Position numbers and translations under genes: made by a program. From Phycisphaerae bacterium (GTDB lineage Bacteria > Planctomycetota > Phycisphaerae > UBA1845), in contig JAJVHU010000008.1 of assembly GCA_022072505.1 (NCBI GenBank), positions 1-64,000 on the forward strand: a DNA stretch of 64,000 bases. Direction: 5' to 3'. Positions 45,002 through 53,086 of the stretch are shown piece after piece (position 1 is the stretch's first letter; the number at the start of each line of letters is the position of its first letter). The notes under the pieces are model-generated. The model worked only from the letters and a program-made list of their open reading frames with translations, searched no databases and was not told where the DNA came from.

Positions 45002-45475
45002 CGGGGCGCGACCGTCCGCGACCGAAGCCCGCCACCGCTCGAGGCGGTCCACGACCGGCAGGTTGCTCGGCAGTCCCAGCGGATGCCGGCGGATCTCGTC
45101 GGCGTTGAGCCACGCGAGGTCCGCAATCTCGGTTTCGTTCGGCCTCCAGGCGCCGCCGACGCGCTCGACGATCCAGATCGCGAGGAGGACATCCGGTCGT
45201 CCCGCGACGGCGCCAAGGCGACAATGCGGACGGACGACGACGCCGAGTTCCTCGTGAAGCTCGCGCACGACCGCCCGCCGGGCATTCTCACCGCGCTCGA
45301 TGTGGCCGCCCGGAAAGCACCACGCTCCGCCCAGGGTGATGCCCGGCGCCCGGCGGATCATCAGGTACCGCCCCTGCTCGTGCAGAATTCCGATCACGCC
45401 GCGGCGGATGACCCGCTCGGCCGCTCCGCACGCGGCGCCGACGCTCGCATTGATGACGGTCGTCATGTTCTTCAT
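44996..45475 (-). CDS. NUDIX hydrolase
   Basis: 159-aa NUDIX protein that hydrolyses a nucleoside-diphosphate-linked compound. The NUDIX box is complete: GGHIERGENARRAVVRELHEELG. The start is ATG 45475 (MKNMTTVIN) or ATG 45466; neither has a strong ribosome binding site. It is the last gene of a four-gene minus-strand run and overlaps the 3' end of the FKBP gene on the opposite strand by six bases. Confidence 0.88.
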   Translation of the reverse strand: MKNMTTVINASVGAACGAAERVIRRGVIGILHEQGRYLMIRRAPGITLGGAWCFPGGHIERGENARRAVVRELHEELGVVVRPHCRLGAVAGRPDVLLAIWIVERVGGAWRPNETEIADLAWLNADEIRRHPLGLPSNLPVVDRLERWRASVADGRAPS

Positions 45476-45522
45476 TCCGAACCGCTCGGACGCGGCGCAG
45501 TATGAATCCGAGTCCGACGGCG

Positions 45523-48480
45523 TCAAGCCCGCGGCTGAAGCGCGGCGACGAGGACTTCCGCAAGATGCCGCGCGCGCCGCCCGCCGTGATGTTCGATCTG
45601 CTGGCGGCAACTGAATCCGGAGACCGTAATGATCGCGCCCGGCGCGGAGCGGATCGCCGGAAGCAGGCGGTCCTCCGCAATCGCGCGCGACACGTCGTAA
45701 TGTTCGCGGACGAGCCCGAACGCCCCCGCCATCCCGCAGCACCCCGCATCAATGACCGATGCCGCATCGGCGAACGCACGTTGAAGGAGGACGCCGACAT
45801 CCTCCGTGCCGGACAGCGCCTTCTGATGACAGTGAACGTGATGCAGGATCGGCGCCTCGGGCGCTGCGAAGCGGAGGGCGTCGGGGCGCTCGGACAGCAC
45901 CCGTGCCAGGAACGTCTCCAACGAGACGGTCTGCGACGCGACCGTCCGCGCCATCCGCGCCGAAATCAGCGCGGGATACTCATCCAGCAGACAGGAGACG
46001 CAGCTCGGTTCGAGTCCCACGATCGGCACGCCGCGGGAAGCCAGCGGAACCAGCGCCCGCAGCACCTGCTCGGCTTGAAGTTTCGCCTCTCCCAGCAGTC
46101 CTTCGCTGATCAGCGGGCGCCCGCAGCACGGCGTGGGAGGACAGACCACGTGATACCCGGCGGCTTCCAGCAGCGCCGCCGCCGCATGACCGACCTCGGG
46201 GTGGAGAAAGTTCGTCCACGTGTCGATGAAGAGCGCCGCTTCCGGTTTCGCTCCCGCGCCGTCCCGGCGCGCTCGCTCCCGGAAGCCGCGACGGAACGAA
46301 CGTGGCGCGAGCCGCGGCGGTGCGATCCTTCGATCCAGCCCGAACACGCGCTCAAGACAGGCTCGTCCCCAGCCGCTCTGCGCGATCAGGTTCGTCAGCC
46401 GGGGGAACCCGGACGCAGCCCTCAGCCGGCGCGCGACCGATCCGAGAAAGCGATGTCGTCGCGGAACGCCCTGCAACAGGTGTCGCTGGGCCAGGTGCTC
46501 GGCCTTGAGCTTCGCCACGTCCACGCCCGTCGGACACTCGGACTTGCACGCCTTGCACGACAGGCACAGCTCGAGCACGTCGTCCAGCGCCGCGTCGCCC
46601 AGATCGCGGATCAGTCCGCGGTTCGACAGCGCCGAGCGCAGCGCGTTGGCCCGTGCCCGAGTGCTGTCACGTTCATCGCGCGTCGCCATGTAAGACGGAC
46701 ACATGACGCCGCTGCCGACTTTGCGGCACTCGCCGACGCCGCTGCACATGCCCGCCAGTCCCGCCGGACCGCCGTGAGCGCCGTAGCTGAAGAACGTCTT
46801 GATCCGCGTCTCGCGGTAGTCCGCGCCGTGACGCAGGTTCTCCGTCATCGGCCACGGATCCACGATCTTGCCCGGATTGAGCATTCCGCGCGGATCAAAA
46901 AGGGCTTTCACGTCCTTGAAGGCCCTCATGATCCGCGGTCCGTAAAGACGCTCGAGGAACCCGGAGCGGACGATCCCGTCGCCGTGTTCGCCGGTCACTG
47001 TGCCGCCGAACTCGAGCGCCAGGTCGCAGACCCGGTCGGCGATGCGGCGCATCTTCTCGAGGTCGCCGGCGCGCCGCAGATCCAGGATCGGGCGGACGTG
47101 AATCACGCCGACGCTGGCGTGTGCGTAATATCCCGCCCCCGGCGCGCCTTCCTCGTCGAGCAGACGCATGAACCGCTCGATGTACTCCCGCAGGCGATCG
47201 GGCGGAACCGCCGTGTCCTCGACAAACGAGTTGGACTGCTCCTGCCCCGGCGTGGACATCAGCAGTCCCAGCCCGGCCTTGCGCACCGTCCAGACATCGT
47301 CCTGCTCGCGGACGCCCGTCAGCAGCGAGGCGGCGCGGGTTTGCGAACGACGCTCCAGGTCGTCGAACGCCGCTCGCGCCGTCTCGCACACGCCCTCGGC
47401 GCAGTCCGACAGGAACTCGACCGCGAGGATCGCCGCCGGATCTCCGCGCAGGAACCGTCGCCGCGGCGCGTACGTCGGGTTGCCTCGCGTGGCGTCGAGG
47501 ATCGCCCGATCGACCAGCTCGACGGCGGAGGGTTGATGCGCCAAAGCGTCCGGCGTCGCGGCCAGCGCCTCAAGAACGTCGTCGAACTCAAGAAGGACGA
47601 GCGCGCGATGCACGGGGCGCGGGACGAGATCGAGCGTCGCGCCGACGACGAGCGCCAGCGTCCCCTCGCTTCCGCAGAGGATGCGGGTGACGTCGATCGG
47701 CGCTCCGGGCGGACCGAGCCGATCCAGCCCGTATCCGCCGTTCGAGCGAAGCACGTTCGGAAACCGCGCCGAGATCTCGTCCGCGTGATCGTCGCGGATC
47801 CCGCGCAGCCCGTCCTCCAGCCGCGCCGTGCGATCCCCCGCGCCGGGAGCGGGCGGCTGCACGGCGTCCGGTGGACCGGACTTAGGCGACGGACGCCGGA
47901 ACGTCGCCACCGCGCCGTCCGCGAGCACGACCGTCAGCTCACGCACGTGATCGACGGTGCGGCCGAAGCGGACCGAGCGCGCCCCGCAGGAATTGTTGGC
48001 GATCATGCCGCCGAGCGTCGCCCGGCTTGAGGTGGCGACGTCGGGCGCGAAGAAGAGACCTTCCCGGGCGACGCGGTTGTTCAGGTGATCCAGCACGACG
48101 CCCGGTTCAACGGTGACGGTGCGCGCCTCGGCGTCGATCGCGCCGATCTGATTCATGTGGCGCGAGAAGTCCAGCACGACGCCGTGCCCGACGGCGCCCC
48201 CCGCCAGACCCGTGCCGCCGCCGCGCGGCACGATCGGTACGCCTTCCTCCGCGCAGATTCGCACGGTTGCGGCGACGTCGCCGACATGGCGCGGCAGAAC
48301 CACGCCAGCCGGTACGATCTGGTAGATGCTCGCATCCGTCGCGTAGATCGTGCGCGACAGCGGGTCGAAGCGGACGTCGCCTTCGACGGACTCGCGCAGC
48401 CGCGCGGCGAGGCGCGTCGCCCCCGAGTCCGGAGCGGTCAGAACCTTCAACGTGCGCGAGCTTTGAAACGGCGCCTCCAC
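45523..48480 (-). CDS. FAD-linked oxidase fused to Fe-S/CCG domains (D-2-hydroxyacid dehydrogenase, YdiJ-like)
   Basis: 985-aa flavoprotein combining a GlcD-type oxidase with a GlpC/LldE-like half. The FAD domain has VPRGGGTGLAGGAV and ATLGGMIANNSCGARS; a FAD-oxidase C-domain follows to about 540. One cysteine set lies near 577 (CSGVGECRK, GVMCPSYMATRDE) and a 4Fe-4S motif near 634 (CLSCKACKSECPTGVD). Two CCG motifs occur at about 785 (TPCCGRPL) and 913 (DAGCCGMAGAFG). Such proteins oxidise D-lactate or D-2-hydroxyglutarate and pass electrons to the membrane. The start is GTG 48480, with a poor ribosome binding site. Confidence 0.9.
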   Translation of the reverse strand: MEAPFQSSRTLKVLTAPDSGATRLAARLRESVEGDVRFDPLSRTIYATDASIYQIVPAGVVLPRHVGDVAATVRICAEEGVPIVPRGGGTGLAGGAVGHGVVLDFSRHMNQIGAIDAEARTVTVEPGVVLDHLNNRVAREGLFFAPDVATSSRATLGGMIANNSCGARSVRFGRTVDHVRELTVVLADGAVATFRRPSPKSGPPDAVQPPAPGAGDRTARLEDGLRGIRDDHADEISARFPNVLRSNGGYGLDRLGPPGAPIDVTRILCGSEGTLALVVGATLDLVPRPVHRALVLLEFDDVLEALAATPDALAHQPSAVELVDRAILDATRGNPTYAPRRRFLRGDPAAILAVEFLSDCAEGVCETARAAFDDLERRSQTRAASLLTGVREQDDVWTVRKAGLGLLMSTPGQEQSNSFVEDTAVPPDRLREYIERFMRLLDEEGAPGAGYYAHASVGVIHVRPILDLRRAGDLEKMRRIADRVCDLALEFGGTVTGEHGDGIVRSGFLERLYGPRIMRAFKDVKALFDPRGMLNPGKIVDPWPMTENLRHGADYRETRIKTFFSYGAHGGPAGLAGMCSGVGECRKVGSGVMCPSYMATRDERDSTRARANALRSALSNRGLIRDLGDAALDDVLELCLSCKACKSECPTGVDVAKLKAEHLAQRHLLQGVPRRHRFLGSVARRLRAASGFPRLTNLIAQSGWGRACLERVFGLDRRIAPPRLAPRSFRRGFRERARRDGAGAKPEAALFIDTWTNFLHPEVGHAAAALLEAAGYHVVCPPTPCCGRPLISEGLLGEAKLQAEQVLRALVPLASRGVPIVGLEPSCVSCLLDEYPALISARMARTVASQTVSLETFLARVLSERPDALRFAAPEAPILHHVHCHQKALSGTEDVGVLLQRAFADAASVIDAGCCGMAGAFGLVREHYDVSRAIAEDRLLPAIRSAPGAIITVSGFSCRQQIEHHGGRRARHLAEVLVAALQPRA

Positions 48481-48532
48481 GATGTCCGCTGGTTACCCAC
48501 GGCCGGGCCGCTTTGCAAACCCGTCCCGTCGC

Positions 48533-49627
48533 CTAGGCCGCGGCATGCGCGCGGACGCGCCGGTAAACCTCGGCGGTCCGCTCCGCCATCGCACTGACGG
48601 TGTGATGTTCGCGGACGTAGGCCTGTCCGGCCTCCGCAAGGCGCCGGGCGCGCTGCCGGTCGGTCAGCGCCTCGCGCAATCCGGCGGCGAGTGCGGCGGA
48701 CGAGCCGTCCGGGACGATCAGCGCCGTCTCGTTCGCCTTCAGCGCGTCATGCACCGCACTGGGCGGCGCCACCACCAACATGCCCGCGGCCATCGCCTGC
48801 AGGACGCGGATCGACACTTCCTGCAACGGCTGGCACACCGCCAGAATGTCCGCCTCCTCGAACACGTCGCCGATGCCCGCCTGAAGCGCCGCGAACGTCA
48901 CGTGCGTGGTGAGGCGCTCCCCGCGCACCTGTCGACGAAGTCCGGGCTCGCCCGCCCCCTGCCCCAGCAGGAACGCAGAGAACTCCAGCCCCTCGTCACG
49001 CAACCGCGCCAGCGCCGTGATGAGCGCCCCGGCGCGCGTCTCGCGCGACAGCGGATGCACCGACACGATCGTCGGGCGGCGCAGAGCGTCGGCGAAGCAG
49101 GCCGTCTCCTTCGACGCGATCACGCCGGGACGCACAAGGTCCACGCAGTCGGGCGCCACCGTCCGGATCCGCAGGAGCAACTCGACCAGGGATTCGCTGA
49201 ACGCGATCACGTGCGGCGGCCGCGGCGCGAAAAGACGCGCGGTCCGCTCGACATCGGTCCGGGAGGAGATGTCCACCAGCAGTTCCGCGTCGAGCCCGCG
49301 GGCCAGTTCGGACGCGAGGTCGAACGACTCCGCACTGGCCGCATGAATCACGTCCGGCGCGTCCGCGCGAAGCCCCTCAAGGAGTTCGGCGAGGCGTTGG
49401 GTGGCGACCGGCCAGCGGATGCGCCGATGCACGACCGCCTGCACCGGCCCCAGCGTCAGCGCCTCGATCTCCCGGGTCGAACTTAACAGGCGCAGACGCA
49501 CCGGATGATCGACCAGCGCCACGCACAGGTGGCGCAGCACCGGACGCAGACGGACGAGCGCGGCTTCATCCACGCACAGGGCCACGTCCACCGGGCGCGA
49601 GTCTTCGTTGGTCAGGCGCATGTCCAC
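48533..49627 (-). CDS. GT-B glycosyltransferase
   Basis: 364-aa glycosyltransferase of the group-1 type. The C-terminal donor-binding domain shows THVTFAALQAGIGDVFEEADILAVCQP, VSIRVLQAMAAGMLVV and ALIVPDGSSAAL. The N-domain is more divergent, and the usual glycine-rich entry is not obvious. Its position between a saccharopine-dehydrogenase-like gene and a FAD oxidase gives no clue to the glycan involved. Spacing is 31 and 52 bases. Confidence 0.82.
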   Translation of the reverse strand: MDMRLTNEDSRPVDVALCVDEAALVRLRPVLRHLCVALVDHPVRLRLLSSTREIEALTLGPVQAVVHRRIRWPVATQRLAELLEGLRADAPDVIHAASAESFDLASELARGLDAELLVDISSRTDVERTARLFAPRPPHVIAFSESLVELLLRIRTVAPDCVDLVRPGVIASKETACFADALRRPTIVSVHPLSRETRAGALITALARLRDEGLEFSAFLLGQGAGEPGLRRQVRGERLTTHVTFAALQAGIGDVFEEADILAVCQPLQEVSIRVLQAMAAGMLVVAPPSAVHDALKANETALIVPDGSSAALAAGLREALTDRQRARRLAEAGQAYVREHHTVSAMAERTAEVYRRVRAHAAA

Positions 49628-49658
49628 GCGGGGATGTCACTCCGTTATGCAGGCGGCG

Positions 49659-50858
49659 TCAACGCTTCGGTGCGGCGGCGGGACGCGGGGCGTCCTCGAT
49701 CGCCGCTTCCGAAAACCGGATCCGCACGCCTCGCCGGGCCAGCTCCGCAACGACGTGAGCGTACACGCCGGCGACCTTCGCTACCCGCTCGGGCGGCTGA
49801 ACGCCGGGCATCGACAGCGCGCCCGACGCCAGCAGTCGCGCGACGATCGTGCAGGGGTAGCCCGTCGTCCGCGCCATCGAACTGGTTCCGGTCGCCGGGT
49901 CTGTTTCATCATAAAGGTCGTACGTGTGCCGGACGGGCGACGCATCGGCGATCGCCGATCCCTCGACGATCACCCGCAGGATCGTGAACTCCGCCTCGCC
50001 GGGCTCGAGCTTCCACGCCGGAAAAAGCAGACGCGAGGTCACATCGAGCGGACGCACCAGCGCCGGACCGACCTGCATCGTCTCCTTGCCGAAGAAACCC
50101 GTCTCCCGAAGCACGCGCATCAACTCGATGTGTCCGGGGTAGCGCAGGGTTTTCTCGACCATCCGAGGCGCGGCGATGGTGCGCACGAGGCTGCGCAGAC
50201 CGTCCGTGTTGAAGGCTTCAAGCGTCCCGACTTCGGGGAAATCAATCAGCTCCGGATCCGAAAGCGCCGGCTTGACGACGAGGTTTCCGTCCTCGATCAG
50301 CCGCACCGGGCGCGTGTACTCCTCGATCACGTCCGACGGCGCGAAAGGCGCCTTGTACTGAAAAGGCCAGCGGCGGACCTTCGGGAGCCCGCCGACGTAG
50401 AACGCGACGCGCCGCAGGTGCGGCAATCTCGCGCAGCTTCCGCCGATCATGAGGTTCGCCAGTCCGGGCGCAACGCCGCAATCCACCACCGCCGTGACGC
50501 CCCGGGTACGCGCCAAGCCGTCCAGCTCCAGCGCATCTTCCGGCATGAACGAAATGTCCACGAAGTTCTTTCCCGCTTCGATGACGGCGCGCAAGGTCTG
50601 AAATCCGAAGCGACTCGGCAGCGCTCCGACGATCACGTCCGCATCGGCGATGACGTTTTTCAGCACGTTCGCCTGACTGACGTCGGCTTGGCGCGTCGTC
50701 AGACGCGGCGGACTCGTCGAGCCGGCCAGCGCCTGAAGCGCAGCATCATTGACGTCCGCCACCACGACCTCGAGAGAAGGATCCTGTCCCAGATCGCGCG
50801 CCATCGCGGCGCCGATCATGCCTGCTCCGAGCACGACAACTTTTTTCTGCTGACTCAA
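49659..50858 (-). CDS. saccharopine dehydrogenase family protein
   Basis: 399-aa NAD(P)-binding oxidoreductase. The TTG at 50858 is chosen as start because GGAGG lies seven bases before it and the Rossmann motif VVVLGAGMIGAAMA follows at once. DVSQANVLKNVIADADVIVGALP and DCGVAPGLANLMIGG are typical of lysine-pathway or carboxynorspermidine-type members. The substrate is undetermined. It is the first gene of the minus-strand run ending in the NUDIX gene. Confidence 0.88.
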   Translation of the reverse strand: MSQQKKVVVLGAGMIGAAMARDLGQDPSLEVVVADVNDAALQALAGSTSPPRLTTRQADVSQANVLKNVIADADVIVGALPSRFGFQTLRAVIEAGKNFVDISFMPEDALELDGLARTRGVTAVVDCGVAPGLANLMIGGSCARLPHLRRVAFYVGGLPKVRRWPFQYKAPFAPSDVIEEYTRPVRLIEDGNLVVKPALSDPELIDFPEVGTLEAFNTDGLRSLVRTIAAPRMVEKTLRYPGHIELMRVLRETGFFGKETMQVGPALVRPLDVTSRLLFPAWKLEPGEAEFTILRVIVEGSAIADASPVRHTYDLYDETDPATGTSSMARTTGYPCTIVARLLASGALSMPGVQPPERVAKVAGVYAHVVAELARRGVRIRFSEAAIEDAPRPAAAPKR

Positions 50859-51295
50859 GTGTTATCCTCCGCGTGCCTTCCACCTGCGGGTGACGGGGTT
50901 GGCGCGTCGCGGAACCTTAACCGAAGCCCGTCTGCCGCGCCCGATCCCTTCACGCCGACAGCCCCCCTTGCGTCAAAGGCTGCAATGCGGCACTTACCAC
51001 AATTCCCGCGCGATAAATAACGTAAAAATATATTTTTTATTCAAATAAAGATAAACAATGAGGAAAGGTTGGGTTGTCGGACACGGCGTAGATAACTAAA
51101 TTGCAACGTCCGGGAAACCGATGGGTAGAAAAGCTCGGCGGTGTTAATCCGGTTTCATTGAGTCCGGGAACTCCGGCGGGCTGAAATCACGGGGTCAAAT
51201 GCGTCGGACCGGTCGCTGTCGGCGACCCCGGTCGCCGTGAGAGCGGCAGCTTGGCCCGACGGTTGAGCGAAGGCACAAGGTTAAGGAGCGGATGT
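50859..51295. promoter_or_regulatory. 437-base divergent spacer with an AT-rich island
   Basis: The spacer lies between the saccharopine-dehydrogenase-like gene and the first small lipoprotein. At 51013-51060 there is a strongly AT-rich island (runs such as TAAAAATATATTTTTTATTC), exceptional in this GC-rich window and suited to an UP element, promoter or nucleoid-protein site. Downstream, 51145-51215 contains short inverted GTCCGGGAACTCCGG-type sequence. I see no gene and no riboswitch I can name. Confidence 0.5.
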
Positions 51296-51520
51296 ATGTC
51301 GAAGGGTAGCCTGTTGCAGCGGCTGGGGCGGTGGGGAGCGATGATCGCGGTCGGCGGCAGCGCCTTTCAGGTCAGCGGCTGCGATCCGGCTGTGCGCGAC
51401 ACGTTGCTTGCCGGGTTGGAAGCAACGACCGGTTCTCTCGCGGACACGCTGATCTCCGCGTTCTTCATCAGCTTGGACGACGACGCCGGAACCGGCGACG
51501 AAGGTCTGACGACGACGTAG
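51296..51520 (+). CDS. small lipoprotein-like protein, 74 aa
   Basis: The ATG at 51296 has AAGGAGCGG five bases upstream. The peptide has a signal sequence and a lipobox FQVSGC with Asp after the Cys, then DTLLAGLEATTGSLADTLISAFF, an amphipathic helix, and an acidic tail. It resembles the second small protein at 51680 in layout. I recall similar tiny GCD-type lipoproteins in Phycisphaerae; function is unknown. Confidence 0.68.
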   Translation: MSKGSLLQRLGRWGAMIAVGGSAFQVSGCDPAVRDTLLAGLEATTGSLADTLISAFFISLDDDAGTGDEGLTTT

Positions 51521-51578
51521 TTGCGGACAGATTTGGCGGATCGGTGAGCGGATTTTTCCGCCTTGGCGAGAACAAGAT

Positions 51579-51600
51579 TCCCGCGTGCAAACCCGCGGGA
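51579..51600. terminator. 7-bp hairpin after first small lipoprotein gene
   Basis: TCCCGCG at 51579-51585 pairs perfectly with CGCGGGA at 51594-51600 around an 8-base loop. A smaller hairpin, GCGGA/TCCGC, precedes it at 51548-51561. No T-run follows, so termination is only suggested. Confidence 0.4.
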
Positions 51601-51679
51601 GTCGTCTCGGTTAAGGTTCATGACGCCGTGTGCGGTTGTTCAGCCGCGCGCGGCGTCGCTTGTGTTATCGGGAGTTGAG

Positions 51680-51868
51680 GTGAGCAGGTTCAAGCGGGTC
51701 GTTGCTCGGGGTTCGCTGGGACGGATTGCCGGGGGATTCGCCATCGCTTTGGCGGGTTCGGGCGGATGCATCTCGGGCGAGTCGCTGGGACGAGCGTTTG
51801 CGGCGGACCTGGCGGCGACCGTGGCGTCGCTGGTTCAGTTCGGTCTGCTGAGGGCGGCCGGCCTCTAA
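51680..51868 (+). CDS. small lipoprotein-like protein, 62 aa
   Basis: The GTG at 51680 has GGGAG just upstream. A signal-type helix, IAGGFAIALAGSGGC, is followed by LGRAFAADLAATVASLVQFGLL. The arrangement (short signal, Gly-Cys, then an Ala/Leu amphipathic helix ending near a Phe) parallels the 74-aa protein 160 bases upstream, so the two are probably paralogues. The lipobox (SGGC) is less standard. Confidence 0.55.
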   Translation: MSRFKRVVARGSLGRIAGGFAIALAGSGGCISGESLGRAFAADLAATVASLVQFGLLRAAGL

Positions 51869-51911
51869 CGCCTCAGTCTCCGTGCCGGTCGTCGCGCCGC
51901 GCAAGACGGTG

Positions 51912-51940
51912 TTGACATCGCGGTGACCGGTTTGTATGTT
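51912..51940 (+). promoter_or_regulatory. sigma-70-type promoter of rnc
   Basis: TTGACA at 51912-51917, a spacer of exactly 17 bases, and TATGTT at 51935-51940. The -35 box is perfect and the -10 box matches TATAAT at four of six positions. Transcription would start near 51947, giving rnc a leader of about 147 bases. Confidence 0.65.
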
Positions 51941-52020
51941 GTAAGGTAGACGCAATGCGTGGGGCGCCGGCGAGGCGTGGAGAGGGTCGCTCTCGCCGGG
52001 AGTGAGTCACCGGCCTGCGA

Positions 52021-52068
52021 CGAAGTTCACCCGCATCCGCAAGAGGTGGAAAAACCGGGTGAACTTCG
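52021..52068 (+). promoter_or_regulatory. long hairpin in the rnc leader
   Basis: CGAAGTTCACCCG at 52021-52033 pairs without mismatch to CGGGTGAACTTCG at 52056-52068, with a 22-base loop. It ends 25 bases before the rnc start codon. In E. coli, RNase III cleaves a hairpin in its own leader to limit its synthesis. The same arrangement here suggests autoregulation, which is inference. Confidence 0.65.
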
Positions 52069-52093
52069 CCCCAGGCCTGTCCGGGGGCCAGGA

Positions 52094-52813
52094 GTGAGCA
52101 ACGAAGCGATCGCGCGCGCCGAGTCCGTTCTCGGTTACGAGTTCCGGGACAAGTCTTTGCTGGAGATCGCGCTGACGCATGCGTCGGTGGCGAATTCCCG
52201 TCTGCTCAGCAATGAGCGCCTTGAGTTCCTCGGCGATGCGGTGCTGGGGCTGGTGGTCTGCGCCGAGCTTTACGAGCGTCATCAGGACAAACTCGAGGGG
52301 ACGCTGACGAAAGTGAAGTCGCTGATCGTGTCGCGCAAGACCTGCGCGGCGATGGCGGACACGGTCGGGTTGACGGATCTTCTGAATCTCGGGAAGGGGA
52401 TGGCGACGCGCCATCATCTGCCGACGTCGATCCGCGCGGCGGTCTACGAGGCGGTCGTCGGGGCGATCTACGTGGACGGCGGGTTCGAGGCGTCGAAGGC
52501 GTTCGTGTTGAAGACGACGCTGCCGCACATCTGCAAGTCGGAGGATTGCGACGTCCTCGATAATTACAAGTCCGCGCTGCAGCAGCATGCCCAGCGGATG
52601 CTGGACGCGGTTCCCCGGTACATCGCGCTGGATGAGCAGGGTCCGGATCACAGCAAGAGTTTCGAGATCAGTGTCGTCATCGGGGAGGAGCGGTTTCCCA
52701 GCGCGTGGGGACCGAGCAAGAAGGAAGCGGAGCAGAACGCGGCGCGGACGGCCCTTCAGGAACTGCTGAAGCGCAAGCGGGCCGCGGAATCCGCCGCGCA
52801 GCGGCCGGTGTGA
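52094..52813 (+). CDS. rnc: ribonuclease III
   Basis: 239-aa double-strand-specific endoribonuclease for rRNA processing and mRNA turnover. GTG 52094 is taken as start, with AGGA directly before it. The in-frame sequence upstream covers the leader hairpin and is not conserved-looking. The signature NERLEFLGDAVLGLVVCAELYE is present, along with EAVVGAIYVDGGF holding the second acidic site, and a C-terminal dsRNA-binding domain ending GPSKKEAEQNAARTALQELL. Confidence 0.95.
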   Translation: MSNEAIARAESVLGYEFRDKSLLEIALTHASVANSRLLSNERLEFLGDAVLGLVVCAELYERHQDKLEGTLTKVKSLIVSRKTCAAMADTVGLTDLLNLGKGMATRHHLPTSIRAAVYEAVVGAIYVDGGFEASKAFVLKTTLPHICKSEDCDVLDNYKSALQQHAQRMLDAVPRYIALDEQGPDHSKSFEISVVIGEERFPSAWGPSKKEAEQNAARTALQELLKRKRAAESAAQRPV

Positions 52814-52965
52814 CCCGGCGCGATCGAAGCGAGCGGCGGATTCGACCGTTGATTTTCTGAAACGTCGCGCATGTTCCGGGAGTCGCGGCGCAATCTCCGC
52901 GCGACGCTCACCCCGCGCCGGTCAAGCGTTCCGGTCAATTCTGCCGAAAGGTAGGGCGATCGCGT

Positions 52966-52982
52966 CGGCGCACGGTGCGCCG
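52966..52982. terminator. hairpin downstream of rnc
   Basis: CGGCGCA and TGCGCCG enclose a 3-base CGG loop. It lies in the 273-base spacer between rnc and the TPR gene, without a T-run. It may be a terminator or an operator. Nothing else recognisable is in the spacer. Confidence 0.4.
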
Positions 52983-53086
52983 GCTGCTGATCCGGAGCCG
53001 GCGTCATTGCGGCGGCCGTGATCCGCGTTCGCGCGGGACGGATCCGTCCCGGCGGAACCGCAGGCGGAGCCTGCAAGGTGCTCAGG

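Noticed and set aside
45502-48030. 842-residue open frame on the plus strand
   Set aside because: It is antisense to the FAD/Fe-S oxidase and contains no recognisable motif.
51070-51240. Riboswitch-like sequence (GGGAAACCGATGGG and flanks) upstream of the small lipoproteins
   Set aside because: It does not match the conserved cores of the c-di-GMP, cobalamin or SAM riboswitches that I could compare from memory.
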